Part shown: positions 1 through 8,126 of the stretch, one piece after another
Layout of the letters: the number at the start of each line of letters is the position of its first letter
Numbering within the stretch: the first letter of the stretch is position 1
Assembly (NCBI GenBank): GCA_007119345.1
Contig: SKPV01000027.1
Location: 1 to 49,105 of the forward strand
Length of the DNA: 49,105 nucleotides
Direction: 5' to 3'
From: Halovivax sp.
Lineage (GTDB): Archaea; Halobacteriota; Halobacteria; Halobacteriales; Natrialbaceae
The notes under the pieces: model-generated
What the model was told of the DNA's origin: nothing
Databases searched by the model: none
The model's input: the letters and a program-made list of their open reading frames with translations, nothing else
Translations under genes and position numbers: made by a program

Positions 1-378
1 GTTCGACGGGGAATCCGGTGAGCCGTCTCGGAACGGACGGCCGACCGCCGGCGTTGCCGCCACTCGAACCCCTTCATTTCACTTCGAAACGAGTGCACTA
101 TGGGCATAAACCCGGTAATTTCGTAGATAGAGCGATCGAGCGACCGTCTGACTCGCGTCTGACGCTCCAGATGAAATGGTGGATATCGAAATCTACGGTT
201 TCCAACCGTTCAGGCCGGATCTCGCCCGATCAACCCCCCTACTTCGACTGGAGCACCACCCGAACTACCCTCGATCCATCGAAATCGGAGTGAAGAGCGG
301 TGCTCGCGGCGTCTGACGCACGGCTGACGGTCCACTCGAACGGCGGGGAGCGACTCGAACGCCGGTGGTTCGCGTTCC
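1..378. other. Intergenic region without a supported gene
   Basis: I see no open frame here with haloarchaeal-looking protein composition. The stretch contains short AT-rich patches (near 108-130 and 175-205) in a GC-rich background and one member of a dispersed repeat at 308-347, which recurs at 1151-1190 on the other side of the DUF1684 gene. Function unknown. Confidence 0.5.
308..347 (+). repeat. Dispersed ~40 bp repeat, copy 1
   Basis: The segment starts GGCGTCTGACG and contains TCCACTCGAAC near its end. A copy with the same start and the same TCCACTCGAAC block lies at 1151-1190, about 80% identical by eye. A weaker partial match (CGTCTGACGCTCCA) is at 155-168. The two good copies bracket the DUF1684 gene. 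Confidence 0.5.
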
Positions 379-948
379 TCAGTCCCGCCGCTCGCCCGCC
401 GGGATCGCGACCTCGAGCCAGTTCTCTTCGGGCGGGAGCGGACAGTCGAAGGTCTCGCTGTACGCACAGAACGGGGTGTAGGCGAGGTTGAAGTCGAGGA
501 CGATCTCGTCGCCGGGTTCGAGCTGGCGATCGGCAGCCAGTTCCATGTACCGGCCGCCGTCGTAGCTCTGCTGGCCGGTCGTCTTGTCGCGGAACGGGAC
601 GAAGAGGGTCTCCTCGTCGGCGCCCTCCTGGCGGTAGCCGCCCAGCTCGCAATCCCGCTCGTCGCCGGCCGCGTCGGGCACCGCGAACGAGAGGGTCCCG
701 AACCGACGGTATCGCATCTCGCCCCCGGCCGTGGTCCCCATTCGCACCACGTCCGGCTCGTCGTGGACGGTCACGGTCGCGCTCACCCGGTAATCGGGAT
801 CCGGCTCGAAGTACGAGAGTCCCGAGAAGTCCTCGCGCTCGTCGGGCGGAATCGGCGACTGCGGGTGCTCGGCGAAGAACTCGTCCTTCTCGGCTCGTTT
901 CGCGTCGAGCTCGCGGCGCCAGCGGTCGACGTCCACGTCGTCGGTCAT
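379..948 (-). CDS. DUF1684 family protein
   Basis: Conserved protein of the DUF1684 family, whose function is unknown. The 189-residue product opens with a charged helix (RWRRELDAKRAEKDEFF) and then the segment HPQSPI, which is typical of the family N-terminus. It ends with the family signature around AYTPFCAYSETFDCPLPP, followed by ENWLEV and AGER. I chose the ATG at 948 because it gives the usual family N-terminus. The frame stays open far upstream, but that part is basic and runs antisense through a tandem repeat. There is no signal peptide or membrane segment, so it is probably cytosolic. It is a single gene flanked by dispersed repeats. Confidence 0.85.
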   Translation of the reverse strand: MTDDVDVDRWRRELDAKRAEKDEFFAEHPQSPIPPDEREDFSGLSYFEPDPDYRVSATVTVHDEPDVVRMGTTAGGEMRYRRFGTLSFAVPDAAGDERDCELGGYRQEGADEETLFVPFRDKTTGQQSYDGGRYMELAADRQLEPGDEIVLDFNLAYTPFCAYSETFDCPLPPEENWLEVAIPAGERRD

Positions 949-1150
949 GGGGGACGATTGGTCGTGCCGACGGGAGTGCGTTGCGTTCGTCCCCAGGGTG
1001 GCGGGGTTCGTGGGGAGACGGACTTCACCGGATGCGGCTCGCTCGTCCCACTCGAACGGATCGAGCGGATCGGCAACCTCCCGATTTCCACTCGAGTTCG
1101 GGGATGAACGCGCCGAACCCGGCGAAACCCGGATCAAACGGCGTTGACGC

Positions 1151-1190
1151 GGCGTCTGACGTACGCACGACGCTCCACTCGAACCGGTGG
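1151..1190 (+). repeat. Dispersed ~40 bp repeat, copy 2
   Basis: Second copy of the element at 308-347, with the same GGCGTCTGACG start and TCCACTCGAAC block. It lies between the DUF1684 gene and the tandem repeat upstream of the helicase gene. Confidence 0.5.
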
Positions 1191-1238
1191 TCCGGCGCCG
1201 CGGGGATCGAACCGTCGCGGTCTCCGCCGGCGTCCGCG

Positions 1239-1414
1239 GCGACCGTCGTCGATGGCCGAGGCGACCGTCGTCGGCAGCCGGGGCAACCGTCGTCGATGGC
1301 CGAGGCGACCGTCGTCGGCAGCCGGGGCAACCGTCGTCGATGGCCGGGGCAACCGTCGTCGATGGCCGAGGCAACCGTCGTCGATGGCCGAGGCGAACGC
1401 CGCCGGCGGTCGGG
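1239..1414 (+). repeat. 22-bp minisatellite, 8 copies
   Basis: Eight head-to-tail 22-bp units starting at 1239, 1261, 1283, 1305, 1327, 1349, 1371 and 1393; the last is degenerate. The core is CCGTCGTCGATGGCCGAG, and two units carry a GGCAGCCGGG variant. The unit length is not a multiple of three and the array precedes the helicase start, so it is not coding. The alternation of unit variants suggests duplication of unit pairs. Confidence 0.93.
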
Positions 1415-1502
1415 GGCGATCGACGACCCGCGTCGTCGCGCGATCCGAGGGTTCAAATCGGATGCGGAGGCGACGGTCCGACACGCCTATGCGGGTGCGA
1501 GA

Positions 1503-3977
1503 ATGAGTACGCCCACCATGACGGACTGGCGCGCCGTCTTCGGCCACGACCGGCCCTACGACGAGCAGGTCGACGGCATCGAGACGGCGATGGAGACGGC
1601 TCGCGAGGGCGGCTACACGGTGATCGAGGGCGCCTGCGGGACCGGCAAGACGATGCTCGCGCTCACCGCGGGCGTCTCGCTCGTGCGCGACCCCGACACC
1701 GACTACGAGTGCGTGCTCGTCCTCACGAGCGTCAAGCAACAGCTCCGCCAGTTCGAGACGGATCTGGAGACGATCAACGAGAGCCTCCCCGACGAACACG
1801 CGCCGATCTCCGGGCTGACCCTCGTCGGGAAGGCCGACGTCTGTCCGTACAACCGCGAGCGGGCGGCCGGATTCGACGACGGGACGGTCTACGACCGCTG
1901 CGAGACGCTCCGCGAGCGCACCCGCGAACTCGCGGGCGAAGGGGGCCCCACGACCGCTGGCGATCTCGCGGCCCGCGGGCGGAGCCAACAGGTCGGGCTG
2001 GCCGACAGCGGCCGACGGGATCGCGGGGTCAGGCTCCTCGAGACCGCCGGCGAGCGGTCGCCGTACCCTCCCGACCTTCCGGAGTTCGACGACGGCCGCG
2101 GCGAGGTCGAGTTCTGTCCCTTCTACGCGCAGTACCTCGCCGACCTCCCCGAGGAGGGGAGCGAGGGATCCCCCGTCGAGGCCGTTCCGTTCGACCTCAC
2201 CGCGGCCGGCCTGGTCACCCCGGACGAGCTCGTGGCGCGGTCTGCGTACCACGGAACCTGCCCACATTCGGTGATGGGCGCCGCCCTCGGCGCCGTCGAG
2301 GTCGTCATCGGGAACTACTACCACGCGTTCGACCCGACCACCCTCGCCGCGTTCACCGGCGGCCTCTGCACCGAGGAGACGTTCGTGGTCTGCGACGAGG
2401 CGCACATGCTCGAACCCCGCGTCCGCGACCTCGTCAGCGACGGCGTCGCGGACGCGACCCTTCGGGACGCCGTGACCGAACTCTCGCGGGTGATCCGGCC
2501 CGTGAAGTTCGACCGCGAGGGACGCGAGTACGAGGGCGGTTCCAAAACCGCCGACGCCGAGCTGGTCCGGGCCGAGCTGGCCGGATCGGACGTCTCGTTC
2601 GACGAGCTTGCGAGGACCCTCGAGTTCCTCCAGGACCTCAGGGCCGAACTCGACCGCCGGGTGAGCGTCCACCTCGACCGCGAACACCGGGGATGGCGCT
2701 CGGACCTGCACTCGCTCCCGGACGACGAGCTCCCGCTGCGCGATCCCGCCGAACCCGCGGAAGACGAGCTGACGGCCTGGGCCCGGCGGGCGGGGTACAC
2801 GGACGTCGACTGGGTCCGCGCGGAGGCGGCGGGCGCGGTCGCCGCGCGGATCCTGAACGAAGCCGAGGACGAAGAACGGAGCCGCGCGGCGCCCGCGGTC
2901 GGCCGGCTGCTCGGCGAGTGGTACCGGCGCGACCACACGGACTACTTCCGCGAGATCGAACTCGAGCGCACCTGGGACGAGACCGAGCCGCCCGATTCCT
3001 GGCGGCGAGCGTACAACGCCAGGCTCGCGCTGCACAACTGCGTCCCGAGCGGCGCGATCGGCGAGCGCCTCTCAGCGTTCGGCGGCGGCGTCCTCATGAG
3101 CGCAACGCTCGCGCCGATGGACGCCTTCGCCGAGGTGACGGGGCTCGACTACCTCGAGCGCGAGGCGGATCGGCCCGTGGTCGAGCGCCGGTACGGCCTG
3201 CACTTCCCCGAGGAGAACCGCGAGAGCTTCGCGGTCGCCGCTCCCAAGTTCACCTACGACAACCGGGGACGGCCGGCGACGCTCGGCGGGTCGAACGGGT
3301 CCGGCGGCGATCGGGGCGACGCCGAGGCCGACGCGTCGGCCGAAGACGAGTTCGACCCCGCGCGTCCCGGCTACGAGAACCCCACGCGGCGCGCCTACGC
3401 CGACGCGCTGACCCGGATCGCCCGACTGCCCGGCAACGTCCTCGTGGGGATGCCGAGCTACGCGGAGGCCGAGTGGGCGGCCGCCGCCCTCGAGGACCGC
3501 CTCTCAGAAAAGGCCGTGCTGCTCGACGTCTCGAGCGGCGACGAGACGACCGAGTCGCTCAAGGGCGAGTTCTTCGCGGGCGAGGGGAAGGTGCTCGTCA
3601 CGAGCCTGCGCGGGACGCTCACCGAGGGCGTCGACTACGGCGGGGACCGACTCGTCGCCGCGGTCGTCTGCGGCGTCCCGATCGTCAACACCTCGAGTCC
3701 GCGTACCCAGGCCGTCCGTCGGGCCTACGACGAGGCCTTCGGCGACGGCTTCGAGTACGCGCTGACGGTGCCCGCCGTTCGCAAGGCCCGTCAGGCCGTC
3801 GGCCGCGTCATCCGCAGCCCCGAGGACGTCGGCGTCAGGGTGCTCCTCGACGAGCGCTACGCCCGCGATTCGTGGGACTCCGTCCGGCCGTACCTGCCCG
3901 ACGCCGAGGAGTTCCAGCCCGTCAGTCCGGACATGCTCGAATTCGGGCTCGACCGGTTCCGAGAGCGCCTGGAGTGA
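1503..3977 (+). CDS. XPD/Rad3-type superfamily 2 DNA helicase with Fe-S cluster cysteines
   Basis: ATP-dependent 5'-3' DNA helicase of the XPD/Rad3/DinG class, probably acting in nucleotide excision repair or replication-linked unwinding. The 824-residue product has a Walker A motif GACGTGKT (residues 43-50), a DEAH box (298-301) and motif VI QAVGRVIRS (764-772). Four cysteines between motifs I and II (C114 in VCPYNRE, C133, C205 in FCPFYAQ, C253 in TCPHSV) fit the 4Fe-4S cluster of XPD-like enzymes. An acidic low-complexity stretch at about residues 595-625 (GGSNGSGGD onward) is probably a species-specific insert. I chose the ATG at 1503; a second ATG at 1518 is also possible. The gene stands alone behind the 22-bp repeat array. 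Confidence 0.93.
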   Translation: MSTPTMTDWRAVFGHDRPYDEQVDGIETAMETAREGGYTVIEGACGTGKTMLALTAGVSLVRDPDTDYECVLVLTSVKQQLRQFETDLETINESLPDEHAPISGLTLVGKADVCPYNRERAAGFDDGTVYDRCETLRERTRELAGEGGPTTAGDLAARGRSQQVGLADSGRRDRGVRLLETAGERSPYPPDLPEFDDGRGEVEFCPFYAQYLADLPEEGSEGSPVEAVPFDLTAAGLVTPDELVARSAYHGTCPHSVMGAALGAVEVVIGNYYHAFDPTTLAAFTGGLCTEETFVVCDEAHMLEPRVRDLVSDGVADATLRDAVTELSRVIRPVKFDREGREYEGGSKTADAELVRAELAGSDVSFDELARTLEFLQDLRAELDRRVSVHLDREHRGWRSDLHSLPDDELPLRDPAEPAEDELTAWARRAGYTDVDWVRAEAAGAVAARILNEAEDEERSRAAPAVGRLLGEWYRRDHTDYFREIELERTWDETEPPDSWRRAYNARLALHNCVPSGAIGERLSAFGGGVLMSATLAPMDAFAEVTGLDYLEREADRPVVERRYGLHFPEENRESFAVAAPKFTYDNRGRPATLGGSNGSGGDRGDAEADASAEDEFDPARPGYENPTRRAYADALTRIARLPGNVLVGMPSYAEAEWAAAALEDRLSEKAVLLDVSSGDETTESLKGEFFAGEGKVLVTSLRGTLTEGVDYGGDRLVAAVVCGVPIVNTSSPRTQAVRRAYDEAFGDGFEYALTVPAVRKARQAVGRVIRSPEDVGVRVLLDERYARDSWDSVRPYLPDAEEFQPVSPDMLEFGLDRFRERLE

Positions 3978-4046
3978 CGCGGCTCCGACCGACGGGCGAT
4001 CGCGAGAAGATCGATTGCGGGGGGCGCGGAGACGGCGACCTCGGGA

Positions 4047-5009
4047 TCAGTGGATGTCCATCGCTTCGATCTGCTCCTGGTAGCGGTTCCGGATCGTCAC
4101 CTCGGTCACCTGCGCGACGTCGGCGACGGCGCGCTGGGTCTTCTTCTCGTTACAGAGCAGCGAGCTGGCGTAGATGGCGGCGGCGGCGTAGCCGGTCGGG
4201 GACTTGCCCGAGAGCAGCCCCTTGTCGGCGGTGACGTCGATGATCTCGTTGGCCTTCGCCTGGACCTCCTCGGAGAGCTGCAGTTCGGAGCAAAAGCGGG
4301 GGACGTACTTCTTCGGGTCGACGGGCTCCATCTCGAGTCCGAGCTCCTGGGCGATGTAGCGGTAGGTGCGGCCGATCTCCTTGCGCTCGACCCGCGAGAC
4401 GGCGGCGACCTCCTCCAGACTCCGGGGAATGCCCTCCATCCGGCAGGCGGCGTACAGCGTAGCCGTGGCGACGCCCTCGATCGAGCGCCCGCGGATGAGG
4501 TCCTCGTCGAGCGCGCGGCGGTAGATGACGCAGGCCACTTCCCGCACCGAGCGAGGAACGCCGAGCGAGGAGGCCATCCGGTCGGTCTCGCTGAGCGCGA
4601 ACTGCAGGTTGCGTTCGCCGGCGTCTTTCGTCCGGATGCGCTCTTGCCACTTGCGCAGCCGGCGCATCTGGCTGCGCTTCTCGGAGGAGAGCGAGCGGCC
4701 GTAGGCGTCCTGATTCTTCCAGTCGATGGAGGTCGTCAGGCCCTTGTCGTGCATCGTCTGGGTCGTCGGCGCGCCGACGCGGGACTTGCTCTGGCGCTCG
4801 GAGTGGTTGAACGCTCGCCACTCCGGCCCGCGGTCGATGGTCTCTTCTTCGAGGATCAGCCCGCAGTCGTCGCAGGCGCGCTCGCCGCCGCCGCTCGAGA
4901 CGATCGATTCCGAGCCGCACTCGGGACAGCCGGCCCGTACACCCTCGTCTTCGGTCGTTCGCTGCTCGGTATCCGTGTCGCGAGTCCGTTGACGTGTGGG
5001 GCGTACCAT
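4047..5009 (-). CDS. tfb: Transcription initiation factor TFB
   Basis: Archaeal homologue of TFIIB. It binds TBP-TATA complexes and the BRE and recruits RNA polymerase. The 320-residue protein has an N-terminal zinc ribbon (CPECGSE at about residue 29, CDDCG at about 46), the B-finger/linker (RGPEWRAF), and two cyclin-like repeats (about 125-215 and 220-315). Typical blocks are GRSIEGVATATLYAACR and GKSPTGYAAAAIYASS. Haloarchaea usually carry several tfb paralogues, and this is one of them. It is convergent with the helicase gene and probably has its own promoter, with a TTTATG box 30 nt upstream of the ATG. Confidence 0.97.
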   Translation of the reverse strand: MVRPTRQRTRDTDTEQRTTEDEGVRAGCPECGSESIVSSGGGERACDDCGLILEEETIDRGPEWRAFNHSERQSKSRVGAPTTQTMHDKGLTTSIDWKNQDAYGRSLSSEKRSQMRRLRKWQERIRTKDAGERNLQFALSETDRMASSLGVPRSVREVACVIYRRALDEDLIRGRSIEGVATATLYAACRMEGIPRSLEEVAAVSRVERKEIGRTYRYIAQELGLEMEPVDPKKYVPRFCSELQLSEEVQAKANEIIDVTADKGLLSGKSPTGYAAAAIYASSLLCNEKKTQRAVADVAQVTEVTIRNRYQEQIEAMDIH

Positions 5010-5038
5010 CTGTTCATCGTACAGAATCGCCCGAGGGT

Positions 5039-5044
5039 CATAAA
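5039..5044 (-). promoter_or_regulatory. TATA-like box of tfb
   Basis: On the minus strand TTTATG lies in an otherwise GC-rich context, about 30 nt upstream of the tfb ATG. This spacing fits a leaderless or nearly leaderless transcript. Confidence 0.55.
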
Positions 5045-5166
5045 CGCTATGAGCGAACTTCTAGGTGACTGATACGAAAACCGGGTCCACGATCCGGCCC
5101 GGTCCGATCCGACCCTCCCCCGCCCACGGGAGCGCGAACGAGCGGGTCGGCGATCGGCCGACGAAC

Positions 5167-5286
5167 CTAGATGCCGAACGACCCACAGCCGCAGTCGGGA
5201 CACGCGAAGCCGCCGTCCCCCGGTTCGATCGTCGTGATCGGCCATTCGCCCCCGCACGAGCGACAGATGAGTTCGTGATGTGCCAT
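5167..5286 (-). CDS. Small double-CxxC zinc-finger protein (39 aa)
   Basis: A 39-residue product starting MAHHELICRSCGGEW and ending CPDCGCGSFGI. It has two CxxC knuckles (residues 8-11 and 29-32), the pattern of a minimal zinc ribbon. Haloarchaea encode many such very small zinc-finger proteins, of which only a few have been studied, and the role of this one is unknown. Support comes from the complete CxxC pair, the acidic character, an ATG start, and a TATA-like GCTATATC box about 39 nt upstream. It lies between tfb and a small membrane protein gene, all on the minus strand, but gaps of more than 100 bp make separate transcripts likely. Confidence 0.8.
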   Translation of the reverse strand: MAHHELICRSCGGEWPITTIEPGDGGFACPDCGCGSFGI

Positions 5287-5321
5287 GTCGTCTCGACGGT
5301 GGACGGGAGGAAGCCGACCAC

Positions 5322-5329
5322 GATATAGC
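5322..5329 (-). promoter_or_regulatory. TATA-like box of the 39-aa zinc-finger gene
   Basis: Minus-strand GCTATATC is an isolated AT-rich octamer in GC-rich surroundings, about 39 nt upstream of the ATG at 5286. Confidence 0.5.
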
Positions 5330-5506
5330 TTGTTCCCGGTGGCCGACCGCGGGCGCGCTGGCCGACGAAGCCCGCTCGCCGGCCGAACCGAGTAGCGAGG
5401 AGGGACGATCGTCGGCGAAGCCGGAAAACGACGATGGACGAGCGCGGATGAACCGCCGGACGAGGAGGGCTAAACCGACGAACGTCGACGGTCTGCCGGG
5501 GCGTCC

Positions 5507-5773
5507 TCACTGGAACCCGGTCGTGTCCTGCTCCTCCGGCATCGGCCCCTGATCCCGCGAGCGGCCGAGCGGAATTCCGCCCAGCAGCGCGGCGACGACC
5601 AGCAGCGACGCCGAGAGGACGACGAAGTCACCGCTCGGATCGTAGCCGGCCAGCCAGGCGCCGGAGGAGACGACGAAGACGCTCACGAAGAACGCGAGCG
5701 TGGCGAGGAGGACGAGCACGGCGATCGTGACGACGGTGCCGACGAGACCGGTCAGGACGCTGGCGATCGACAT
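5507..5773 (-). CDS. Small membrane protein with two predicted TM helices
   Basis: An 88-residue protein of unknown function. Hydrophobic segments span about residues 5-35 (LTGLVGTVVTIAVLVLLATL and onward) and 50-67 (VVLSASLLVVAALLGG). Between them is a short polar loop (GYDPSGD), and the C-terminal tail (RSRDQGPMPEEQD) is hydrophilic. This predicts a two-helix inner-membrane protein. I do not recognise the family. It is divergent from the decayed CBS gene. Confidence 0.7.
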   Translation of the reverse strand: MSIASVLTGLVGTVVTIAVLVLLATLAFFVSVFVVSSGAWLAGYDPSGDFVVLSASLLVVAALLGGIPLGRSRDQGPMPEEQDTTGFQ

Positions 5774-5861
5774 GCTGGAGGGGTTGCGATTCCGCTACCG
5801 TAAACGCTCCGTCCGGGAGAGGCGCGCCCCGCGGCCGTGTCGGCGGCCACGGGTATGATGA

Positions 5862-6138
5862 TCGGTACCGAGTCACGCGCACGGGGTCCGGGCGGTGATG
5901 TCCGCACCGGTCGTGACGGTCGGTTCGTCGGCGACCCTCCACGACGTCGACGACCGGCGTGACGGCCGCGCTCCGGACGATGCGAGAACGCGACGTCGAG
6001 CGGCTGCCGGTTCGCGGCGGCACCAAACCGCTCGGCATCGTCACCCTGGCCGACGTCGGCCGGCACCCGCCGGACCGGCTGGGGGAGGGTCGGGGGCTCT
6101 CGACGCGGGTGCGCGGCGGCGGCGAGCACGATGGGTGA
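5862..6138 (+). pseudogene. Frameshifted single CBS-domain gene
   Basis: Two halves of one CBS domain are visible in different frames. The first half, VMSAPVVTVGSSATLHDV, ends near 5948. The second half, TAALRTMRERDVERLPV followed by PLGIVTLADVGRH, is read in the next frame from about 5950 to the stop at 6138. Joining them with a one-base shift restores the usual spacing between the VT-x-G-ATL block and the GIVT block. CBS domains bind adenosyl ligands and normally occur in pairs; here only one is left and no good ATG precedes it. Either this is a true pseudogene or there is a one-base error near 5949. Confidence 0.7.
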
Positions 6139-6182
6139 TCGCGCCGAAACGGCTTTGTTTCGGGACGAGTCACTCGTGCCCC

Positions 6183-6761
6183 GTGGCGAACGACGACACT
6201 CCCGGCGGTCCCGTCGAACCGGCGACGGCGCGAAACGTGCACGTCCGACCCCTCGGGTACGCGTCGCCGCGCCCCGTCGTACGACGCCTCGGCGACCGCG
6301 AGCTGTACCTCGGGAACGGCCGCGCGGCCGATTCCGGCGCCGAGAACCCAGCGGCCGATTCCGGCGCTCGGAATCGCGCGGCCGACCGCGACGCCGAGGA
6401 GCGCACGACCGATCGCGACGCCGTCGCCCGCGAGTTTGCGGCGGTCCTCACGCTCACCGCTGAGGAGCGCGCGCTGACGACCCACCACCGACCGCTGGTC
6501 GACGGTCCCGGAAACGAGTGGGCGGCGTTCGGGGCGGCGGTCGACTGCGCGCGGCGGCTCCACCGCGACGACGGAGCGCTGTTGATCCACTGCGAGGCGG
6601 GGATCTCCCGCAGCGCGGCGATCGCGGCGACGACGATCGCGGCCGAAGAGCGCCGACCGTTTCGCGACGGGCTGGAGGTCGTCCAGACGGCGCGACCGCA
6701 CGCGATTCCCCACCCGGCGCTGCACGAGCTGGCGGTCTGCTACCTCGCGGCGCGCGGGTGA
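6183..6761 (+). CDS. Dual-specificity/tyrosine protein phosphatase family protein with repeat insertion
   Basis: Cysteine-dependent phosphatase: the P-loop HCEAGISRS matches HCx5R-S/T, with the cysteine as nucleophile and the arginine binding phosphate. The N-terminal block DRELYLGNG and an LTAEE segment are typical of haloarchaeal DSP-like proteins. I chose the GTG at 6183 (192 aa) because an AT-rich CTTTGTTT box lies 27 nt upstream; the frame is open further upstream but only overlaps the CBS remnant. Between residues 48 and 80 there are three 9-residue repeats (AADSGAENP, AADSGARNR, AADRDAEER) and a partial fourth. These appear to be a tandem expansion in the loop before the phosphatase core. 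The substrate is unknown. Confidence 0.82.
   Translation: MANDDTPGGPVEPATARNVHVRPLGYASPRPVVRRLGDRELYLGNGRAADSGAENPAADSGARNRAADRDAEERTTDRDAVAREFAAVLTLTAEERALTTHHRPLVDGPGNEWAAFGAAVDCARRLHRDDGALLIHCEAGISRSAAIAATTIAAEERRPFRDGLEVVQTARPHAIPHPALHELAVCYLAARG
6324..6422 (+). repeat. 27-bp in-frame tandem repeat inside the phosphatase gene
   Basis: Units at 6324-6350, 6351-6377 and 6378-6404, plus a partial one to 6422, each starting GCGGCCGA (the last ACGACCGA). The unit is nine codons long, so the reading frame is preserved. Confidence 0.8.
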
Positions 6762-6866
6762 CCTCGCGCGAACGGGGGCGTTCACCGCCTTCTCACGATC
6801 GAGCCGACCGTCGTGCCGGCGGACCGACAACCGGGCCACCGATTCCGATGCCGGACCGGTTCGCAG

Positions 6867-8126
6867 CTAGGGGCCGACCACCTCGGTGACGGCGTCGGGA
6901 TCGACGTACCGCGTTTCACCGTCACGGTTCTCGATCTCGATCTCGCCGGTCTCGCGGTAGTGCGAGCCGAGGACGATCTTGCGGGGGATTCCGAGGAGGT
7001 CGCTCTCGGCGAAGCGCTCGCCGATCGTCTGCCCGGGGTCGTCGAACAGGAGCGTCTCCTCGGGCCCGCACGCGCGGTGGAGCCGGTCGGCGGCCTCTCG
7101 CAGGTCGCTTTCGTACCGCAGGGGCACGATCGACGCGCGGAAGGGGGCGACGGAGCCGGCGTCCGTCTCGGGCCACCGGCAGCCGGCGGCGTCGGCGTGC
7201 TGGAGGAGGATCGCGTGGATCAGTCGGTCGATCCCGATCCCGTAACTCCCCATCGGGACGGGGCGCGCGGAGCCGTCGGGGGCGTCGATCGTCAGGTCCA
7301 TCGCCGTCGAGTAGCGGGTGCCCAGGTCGAAGACGTGCCCGACCTCGATCCCGCCGGTCGCGACCAGCGTCCCGTCACAGTCGGGACAGGGGTCGCCGTC
7401 GGCGAAGTCGTTGGGAGACTCGTCGGTCGCGCCGAACCGACAGTCGGCGCCGTCGCAGACGAGGACGGTCGTCGACCCGCCATCGGGCGCGACGACCGCG
7501 AGGAACTCCTCGGAGCGGGCGCCGCCCATCACGCTGTTCTCGGCCGCGGCGACCGCGAACTCGAGGCCGAGCGCCTCGAAGGCGCGAACGTACGCCGCGC
7601 GGACGCGATCGTACGTCGCCGTCAGGCACTCGCGGCTCGCGTGGAAGCTGTAGGCGTCCTTCATCGCGAACTCCCGTGTGCGCACGAGCCCGGCTCGAGG
7701 CCGGTCGTCCCGGTGTTTCGCCCCGAGCTGGAAGATCAGCAGGGGCAGGTCCCCGGAGGAGCGGACCGCGCCCCGGACCAGCTCGACGGCGCCTTCCTCG
7801 TGGGAGGGCGCCAGGCAGCACTCCCGGCCGTCGCGGTCGAGGAGGGTGAACATCTCGCCCTCGAAGTTCGCCCAGCGTCCGCTCGCCTCCCACGGTCCGC
7901 GGGGGGTGAGCTGCGGCAGCGAGACCTCCTGGGCGCCGATCGCCCGGAGCTCGTCCCGGAGGACGGCGGCCACGTTGCGCCGCACCCGTTCTCCGACGGG
8001 TGCGAACGCGTAGAGCCCGCTGCCGACCCGACGGACCAGCCCGGCGCGCGCGCACAGGTCGGCCGTCTCGTCGGCCCAGCCGGGCCCCTCCCGCCGCGTG
8101 AACAGCGCGAGCGCGCTACGCCGCAC
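6867..8126 (-). CDS. proS: Bacterial-type prolyl-tRNA synthetase-like protein lacking the INS editing domain
   Basis: Class II aminoacyl-tRNA synthetase related to bacterial and mitochondrial ProRS. Visible features are the N-terminal RRSALALF block, AGLVRRVGSGLYAF, motif 2 (GLVRTREFAMKDAYSF), the segment GGIEVGHVFDLGTRYS, motif 3 (MGSYGIGIDRL) and a C-terminal anticodon-binding domain. The product is about 419 residues, whereas bacterial ProRS has about 570. The missing part is the INS cis-editing domain, replaced by a short cysteine-containing loop (CDGADC and CPDC). I chose the GTG at 8126 from the family N-terminus; GTG codons at 8135, 8162 and 8171 are alternatives. Haloarchaea normally have an archaeal-type ProRS, so this may be a second ProRS or a ProRS-derived ligase. 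Confidence 0.85.
   Translation of the reverse strand: MRRSALALFTRREGPGWADETADLCARAGLVRRVGSGLYAFAPVGERVRRNVAAVLRDELRAIGAQEVSLPQLTPRGPWEASGRWANFEGEMFTLLDRDGRECCLAPSHEEGAVELVRGAVRSSGDLPLLIFQLGAKHRDDRPRAGLVRTREFAMKDAYSFHASRECLTATYDRVRAAYVRAFEALGLEFAVAAAENSVMGGARSEEFLAVVAPDGGSTTVLVCDGADCRFGATDESPNDFADGDPCPDCDGTLVATGGIEVGHVFDLGTRYSTAMDLTIDAPDGSARPVPMGSYGIGIDRLIHAILLQHADAAGCRWPETDAGSVAPFRASIVPLRYESDLREAADRLHRACGPEETLLFDDPGQTIGERFAESDLLGIPRKIVLGSHYRETGEIEIENRDGETRYVDPDAVTEVVGP

Noticed and set aside
1239..1414. CRISPR array
   Set aside because: Units are directly adjacent 22-bp repeats without unique spacers.
1187..4234. A 1015-residue plus-strand open frame over the helicase gene
   Set aside because: Arginine-rich shadow in a different frame of the helicase gene; composition opposite to haloarchaeal proteins and no motif.
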